A stretch of DNA of 64,000 bases. Source: Intrasporangiaceae bacterium URHB0013. GTDB lineage: Bacteria; Actinomycetota; Actinomycetes; Actinomycetales; Dermatophilaceae. The notes beneath the pieces were generated by a model. The model ran no database searches and was not told where the DNA came from. It saw only the letters and a list, made by a program, of their open reading frames with translations. The position numbers were made by a program, and so were the translations under genes. This document shows positions 60,574 to 64,000 of this stretch, piece by piece; the first letter of the stretch is position 1, and each line of letters begins with the position of its first letter. Location of the stretch: the NCBI GenBank assembly GCA_000620545.1, contig JIBA01000015.1:310001-374000 (forward strand). Direction: 5' to 3'.

Positions 60574-61470
60574 GTGAGCGCGCAAGCGACCCCGAGGGCC
60601 GCAGCCGAGTCGACGAGGGGCTTCGTCGAGGTGGCCGACCGTGTCTTCGTCGCGCGCTATCGCCAGTGGGACGTCAACGTCGGGCTGGTGCTCGGGCGGC
60701 ATGGCGCCGTCGTCGTCGACACCCGCGCGAGCGACGTCCAGGGCAGCCAGGTCCTCGACGACATCCGCCGCCTCGGCCGTGACATCGAGGTCCGCCACGT
60801 CGTCAACACCCATGTCCACTTCGACCACACCTTCGGCAACGCCGCCTTCGACACGGCCACCGTGCACGCCCACGACAACGTCGGGCGCACGACCGAGGCC
60901 GACGCGGAGCGCATCAAGGCCGCGTTCCGGGCCGACCCCGGAGCCGGCCCCGAGTACGGCTACACCGAGCGCGACGCCGCCGAGGTCATGGCGACGGTCG
61001 TGCGCGGTCCCGACCGGACCTTCGGCTCCAATGCGACCATCGACCTCGGCGACCGGGTCGTCACCATGACGTATGCCGGCCGCGGCCACACGGACGGGGA
61101 CGTGGCCGTGCTCGTGCCAGACACCGACGTGATGTTCCTCGGCGACCTCGTCGAGGAGAGCGCGCACCCCTCGTTCGGCGATGACTGCTGGCCGCTCGAG
61201 TGGGCCGACACCCTCAGCTCGCACCTGATCCAAGCGGCCGATCGCACGGTGGTCGTGCCGGGCCACGGTCGCCCGGTCGACGGCGCCTTCGTGGGCCGCC
61301 AGCGCGACGAGATCGCGGCGGTCGCGGCCGTGATCCGCGAGCGCCGTCTGGGCCTCGGCTCGCTCGAGGAGGCGCTGCGCGCACCGGACCCGCGCCTGCC
61401 CTACCCGCTCGACGACCTGGGGTCAGCGATCCGCCGCGGCTGGGACCACCTCACCCCGCCCACCCCCTGA
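60574..61470 (+). CDS. Metallo-beta-lactamase-fold hydrolase
   Basis: The product (298 residues from the GTG at 60574, or 306 from GTG 60550) has the MBL metal motif HVVNTHVHFDHTFGNAAF, a His in VTMTYAGRGHTDGDVAVLV, the metal Asp in VMFLGDLVEESAHP and TVVVPGHGRPVDGAF. The fold suits glyoxalase II, lactonase or phosphodiesterase activity; the substrate is open. GAGGG precedes the chosen start. Divergent from the surface protein gene. Confidence 0.92.
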   Translation: MSAQATPRAAAESTRGFVEVADRVFVARYRQWDVNVGLVLGRHGAVVVDTRASDVQGSQVLDDIRRLGRDIEVRHVVNTHVHFDHTFGNAAFDTATVHAHDNVGRTTEADAERIKAAFRADPGAGPEYGYTERDAAEVMATVVRGPDRTFGSNATIDLGDRVVTMTYAGRGHTDGDVAVLVPDTDVMFLGDLVEESAHPSFGDDCWPLEWADTLSSHLIQAADRTVVVPGHGRPVDGAFVGRQRDEIAAVAAVIRERRLGLGSLEEALRAPDPRLPYPLDDLGSAIRRGWDHLTPPTP

Positions 61471-61620
61471 TCTGTCCGCCCACCGCCGTGCGATGGCAGG
61501 GCCACGACGGCCCCGAGGTTCACGGCTCTCGTTCAACGACGCTGGTCGATGCTCGCTGCCCCGCGCCCGAGCTGCCCGTGCCGGGACGAGCCGCCCGAGA
61601 GGGTGCTCGGGGTGGCGGGC

Positions 61621-62679
61621 TCAGCCGGAGAGGGCGGAGGGGAAGGCGTCGGACCACGAGCGCAGCGTCACGCCGCCGTCGGTCGAGCGGTCGACCGACG
61701 TCGCGGCGAGCACGGCGTGGACGATGGCCCGCGCGACGCAGTCGGCGCCGGCTTCCATGAGCAGTGTCTGCTCGACCGGGTCGGGGGCGGGCCGGTCGCC
61801 CGTGGCCAGGGTGAAGAGGGTGTCGCCGTCGAAGAGGGTGTGCACCGGCTTGAGGGCTCGCGCGAAGCCATCGTGGCCGATGCCGGCCGCCTTCCCGCAC
61901 TGGGCCTTCGTCAGGGTGGCGTCCGTCGCGATGACACCGATCGTCGTCGCGAGGCCGGGCCTGCCGGCGTTCGCGGGCAGTGCCTCGGCCCGGGCGCGAG
62001 ACTCCGCCAGATCTTCGGCGCTCGGCCGCCGCACGTGGGCCAGCTCGTCGCCGAGACCCAGCCCCACGGCATACGGCAGCCCGGTGCTGGGGTCGACGGC
62101 CGAGCCGACGGCGTTGACGGCGATGAGCGCGGCGACGGTCGTGCCGGACTCGAGCACGACGCTGGCAGAGCCGATGCCGCCCTTGAAGCCGCCGACCTTG
62201 GCGCCCGTCCCGGCGCCGACGCAGCCCTGGGCGACGGCCGAGGAGGATGCCTGCGCGTATGCCGCCCTGCCGTCCTCGGCGCGCGGCCGGTGACCCCACG
62301 TCCCGGAGCGTCCGAGGTCGAAGAGGATCGCGGACGGCACGATCGGCACGACCTGCCCCGGCTCACCCATGGGCCAACCGATCCCCTCGTCGAGCAGGGC
62401 GTCCACGACCCCGTCGACCGCGGCGAGGCCGAGGGCGGAGCCGCCCCCGAGGACGATCGCGTTGACGCGGTCGACGAGGTTGCGCGGGTCGAGCAGGTCG
62501 GTCTCGCGGGTGCCCGGGCCGCCACCGCGCACGTCGACGCCGGCGACCGCTCCGCCCTCGGGGGCGAGGACGACCGTGACACCGGTGAGCCAGCCGGGCT
62601 CGTCGCGGGTGCAGTGGCCGACACGGAGGCCCGCGACGTCGACGAGGGAGTTCGTCGGCCCGGGGGCGGAGCCGGTCAC
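61621..62679 (-). CDS. P1-family peptidase (DmpA/BapA-like aminopeptidase)
   Basis: A 352-residue N-terminal-nucleophile hydrolase of the P1/S58 family. NSLVDVAGLRVGHCTRDEPGWLTGVTVVLAPEGGAVAGVDVRGGGPGTRETDLLDPRNLVDRVNAIVLGGGSALGLAA is the conserved start. TTIGVIATDATLTKAQCGKAAGIGHDGFARALKPVHTLFDGDTLFTLATG holds the catalytic Thr region. Members self-cleave and remove N-terminal D- or beta-amino acids. It overlaps the GNAT gene upstream by four bases (ATGA), so the pair is an operon. Confidence 0.93.
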   Translation of the reverse strand: MTGSAPGPTNSLVDVAGLRVGHCTRDEPGWLTGVTVVLAPEGGAVAGVDVRGGGPGTRETDLLDPRNLVDRVNAIVLGGGSALGLAAVDGVVDALLDEGIGWPMGEPGQVVPIVPSAILFDLGRSGTWGHRPRAEDGRAAYAQASSSAVAQGCVGAGTGAKVGGFKGGIGSASVVLESGTTVAALIAVNAVGSAVDPSTGLPYAVGLGLGDELAHVRRPSAEDLAESRARAEALPANAGRPGLATTIGVIATDATLTKAQCGKAAGIGHDGFARALKPVHTLFDGDTLFTLATGDRPAPDPVEQTLLMEAGADCVARAIVHAVLAATSVDRSTDGGVTLRSWSDAFPSALSG

Positions 62680-63140
62680 TGCGGGTCCCGGAGGTCGAAC
62701 TCCATCGACCGCCCGGGCGAGCTGAACCCCAGGCGCTCGTAGAACTCCTGCGCCCGGTCATCGGGGGCGTTGAGCCGGATCCACTTGACGTCGGTGGTGC
62801 GCGACCACTCGATCATGGCCTCGGTCAGCGCGCGGCCGACCCCGCGGTCGCGGCAGCCCGGGGCGACGAACAGTCCGCCGACGTGTAGCCACGAGACGTC
62901 CTTGCGACCGGGCCACGGCAGGGCGCGGATGCGCCGGGTCTCGAGGATGCCGGCGTGGTCGCCCCGGCTCTCGGCGATCCACGTCGGCCGGTCCGGCCGC
63001 TCGGCCAGCCACGCGTCGACGAAACGGTCGAGGTAGCCGGTCTCGGACGGCATACCGAGCTCACGGGCGAACTGCAGGTGCAGCGCGGCGACGATGAGGG
63101 CGTCATCGGCCGATGCGCGACGAATCGTCACCTCGGCCAT
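62676..63140 (-). CDS. GNAT-family N-acetyltransferase
   Basis: A 154-residue GNAT protein: VTIRRASADDALIVAALHLQFARELGMP, WLHVGGLFVAPGCRDRGVGRALTEAMIEWSRTTDVKWIRLNAPDDRAQEFYERLGFSS. The CRDRGVGRAL loop binds acetyl-CoA and FYERLGF is motif B. The ATG at 63140 is the family start; an upstream in-frame start at 63179 adds unlike residues. It precedes the P1 peptidase with a four-base overlap. Confidence 0.9.
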   Translation of the reverse strand: MAEVTIRRASADDALIVAALHLQFARELGMPSETGYLDRFVDAWLAERPDRPTWIAESRGDHAGILETRRIRALPWPGRKDVSWLHVGGLFVAPGCRDRGVGRALTEAMIEWSRTTDVKWIRLNAPDDRAQEFYERLGFSSPGRSMEFDLRDPQ

Positions 63141-63245
63141 GAGGGAAGTGAACCACGTGCGAGCCGCGCGGGCCCACACCCACGCGCGCGCCGTCGGGCC
63201 CTTCCTCGGCCCGGCGGGGCGGCCGGCCCTGTCGGTGGGAGCGGG

Positions 63246-63545
63246 TCAGATGTTGATGCCGAGCCGGCGGCTCGTGCGCGCCCTCTGGCGGCTCGCGCGC
63301 ATGCGGCGCAGTCGCTTGATGAGCATCGGGTCTGCCTCGAGCGCCTTCGGGCTGTCGAGGAGCGCGTTGAGCACCTGGTAGTAGCGCGTGGAGCTCATGT
63401 CGAACAGCTCCTTGATCGCCTGCTCCTTGGAGCCGGCGTACTTCCACCACTGGCGCTCGAACGCCAGGATCTCGAGGTCGCGTGGGCTGAGCCCGTCCTC
63501 GGACTCGTGGAGGTGCGGCTGCGCCGTGGCGTGTTCAGTGCTCAT
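63246..63545 (-). CDS. DUF3263 family protein
   Basis: The 99-residue protein has the compact DUF3263 helix-turn-helix-like domain GLSPRDLEILAFERQWWKYAGSKEQAIKELFDMSSTRYYQVLNALLDSPKALEADPMLIKRLRRMRASRQRAR. The family is restricted to actinobacteria and may bind DNA. GGGGAC lies before the ATG at 63545. Confidence 0.92.
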   Translation of the reverse strand: MSTEHATAQPHLHESEDGLSPRDLEILAFERQWWKYAGSKEQAIKELFDMSSTRYYQVLNALLDSPKALEADPMLIKRLRRMRASRQRARTSRRLGINI

Positions 63546-63751
63546 GTCCCCGTCTCGCTGCAGTCGTGCTGCGTCTCGCGTCGTGCGTTGGCTCCGGTCA
63601 CACCCTAGACGCAAATGACAAGGGTGTCATTCAGTTCGGCATGGTGCGGCATGTCGCTCGCGCGGTCGGGTGCAGTCTGGGAAACAGCAGTCCCAGCAGC
63701 CTCGTGGGCCCATCTGGACGTGGGTCACGGCCCTGCCACGACCTCCGGGCG

Positions 63752-64000
63752 TCACGCCATCGTGTCGAGGATGGCATTGACGTCTTCCTTCGTCGTGTGG
63801 GGGTTGACGATCGCGAAGCGTGTCAGCGTCTCGCCGCGGAAGGTCGTCGGCACGACGAAGGCGAACTCCTGCGCGAGGAGCCGGTCCGTCCACGCCTGGT
63901 AGTCCGCGGACGACCAGCCGATGCGCCGGAACACGACGACCGACAGGTCGGGCTCGCGCACCGCCTCGAGGTAGTCGCGGCGCCCGATCTCGCCGGCGGC
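63752..64000 (-). CDS. C-terminal part of a pyridoxal-dependent decarboxylase-like protein (cut by window edge)
   Basis: The reading frame is open from the right edge to a stop at 63752. It includes AAGEIGRRDYLEAVREPDLS, VVVFRRIGWSSADYQAWTDR and LLAQEFAFVVPTTFRGETLTRFAIVNPHTTKEDVNAILDTM. The pattern VVFRR, then a P-T-T-x(2)-G-E strand and NP-x-T-T, is the end of group II pyridoxal-dependent decarboxylases (aromatic amino acid or diaminobutyrate type). The active-site Lys lies outside the window, so the substrate cannot be judged. Confidence 0.75.
   Translation of the reverse strand, partial: AAGEIGRRDYLEAVREPDLSVVVFRRIGWSSADYQAWTDRLLAQEFAFVVPTTFRGETLTRFAIVNPHTTKEDVNAILDTMA

Overview
The window is GC-rich, densely coded actinobacterial DNA. 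The strongest markers are a CIRCE-controlled groEL with a GGM-rich tail, a WXG100 protein, a DUF3263 protein, a mycothiol-type ArsC, SARP and LAL regulators, many GTG starts and ATGA/GTGA start-stop overlaps. The 55-64 kb gene order (tRNA-Tyr, yajQ, DUF4031-NUDIX, WXG100, groEL, HIT, MBL, P1 peptidase, GNAT, DUF3263) fits a Micrococcales chromosome, perhaps Intrasporangiaceae. That family assignment is an inference from memory, not a computed result.

1-10.5 kb carries regulators and small membrane operons: a SARP regulator, a histidine kinase/NarL-type response regulator pair, a medium-chain reductase divergent from a TetR gene across a palindromic operator, and a large LAL regulator broken by one base. 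Downstream of it is a coupled three-gene membrane operon. 10.5-16.9 kb holds cinA, a hemerythrin protein and an arsenic locus: arsI divergent from arsR-aquaporin-arsC, with two ArsR-type palindromes between them. An F420-type oxidoreductase, a PhyH-family dioxygenase and a short-chain dehydrogenase follow.

17-31.2 kb holds small membrane proteins, a DUF6325 gene with a 53-residue neighbour, a DHFR-like protein, a membrane molybdopterin oxidoreductase, an AraC and a LuxR regulator, and two convergent operons. Those operons contain three formaldehyde-dehydrogenase-like zinc alcohol dehydrogenases plus DJ-1/PfpI, DUF1345 and unknown genes, and they meet at a shared hairpin terminator.

31.39-55.15 kb is a decayed genomic island of about 23.7 kb in tRNA-Tyr. 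A 54-bp exact direct repeat of the 3' part of the tRNA marks both ends, and a fragment of a tyrosine recombinase lies beside the intact tRNA. Its cargo is a patchwork: a secreted Cys protein, a monooxygenase-like protein, DUF1349, a lipoprotein serine hydrolase, several GNATs, DUF4037, a methyltransferase, YcnI (DUF1775), a TetR operon, an M20 amidohydrolase, DinB proteins, an aminoglycoside-phosphotransferase-like protein and an ECF sigma/anti-sigma-like pair. Non-coding stretches and broken genes are frequent.

At least four genes (one outside the island, three inside) would be repaired by a single base, three of them at C/G runs. They are either real decay or assembly error. I found no CRISPR array, no complete insertion sequence and no recognisable new defence system. 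The best leads are the island and its ends, the paired ars operators, and several palindromic sites that repeat upstream of unrelated genes.
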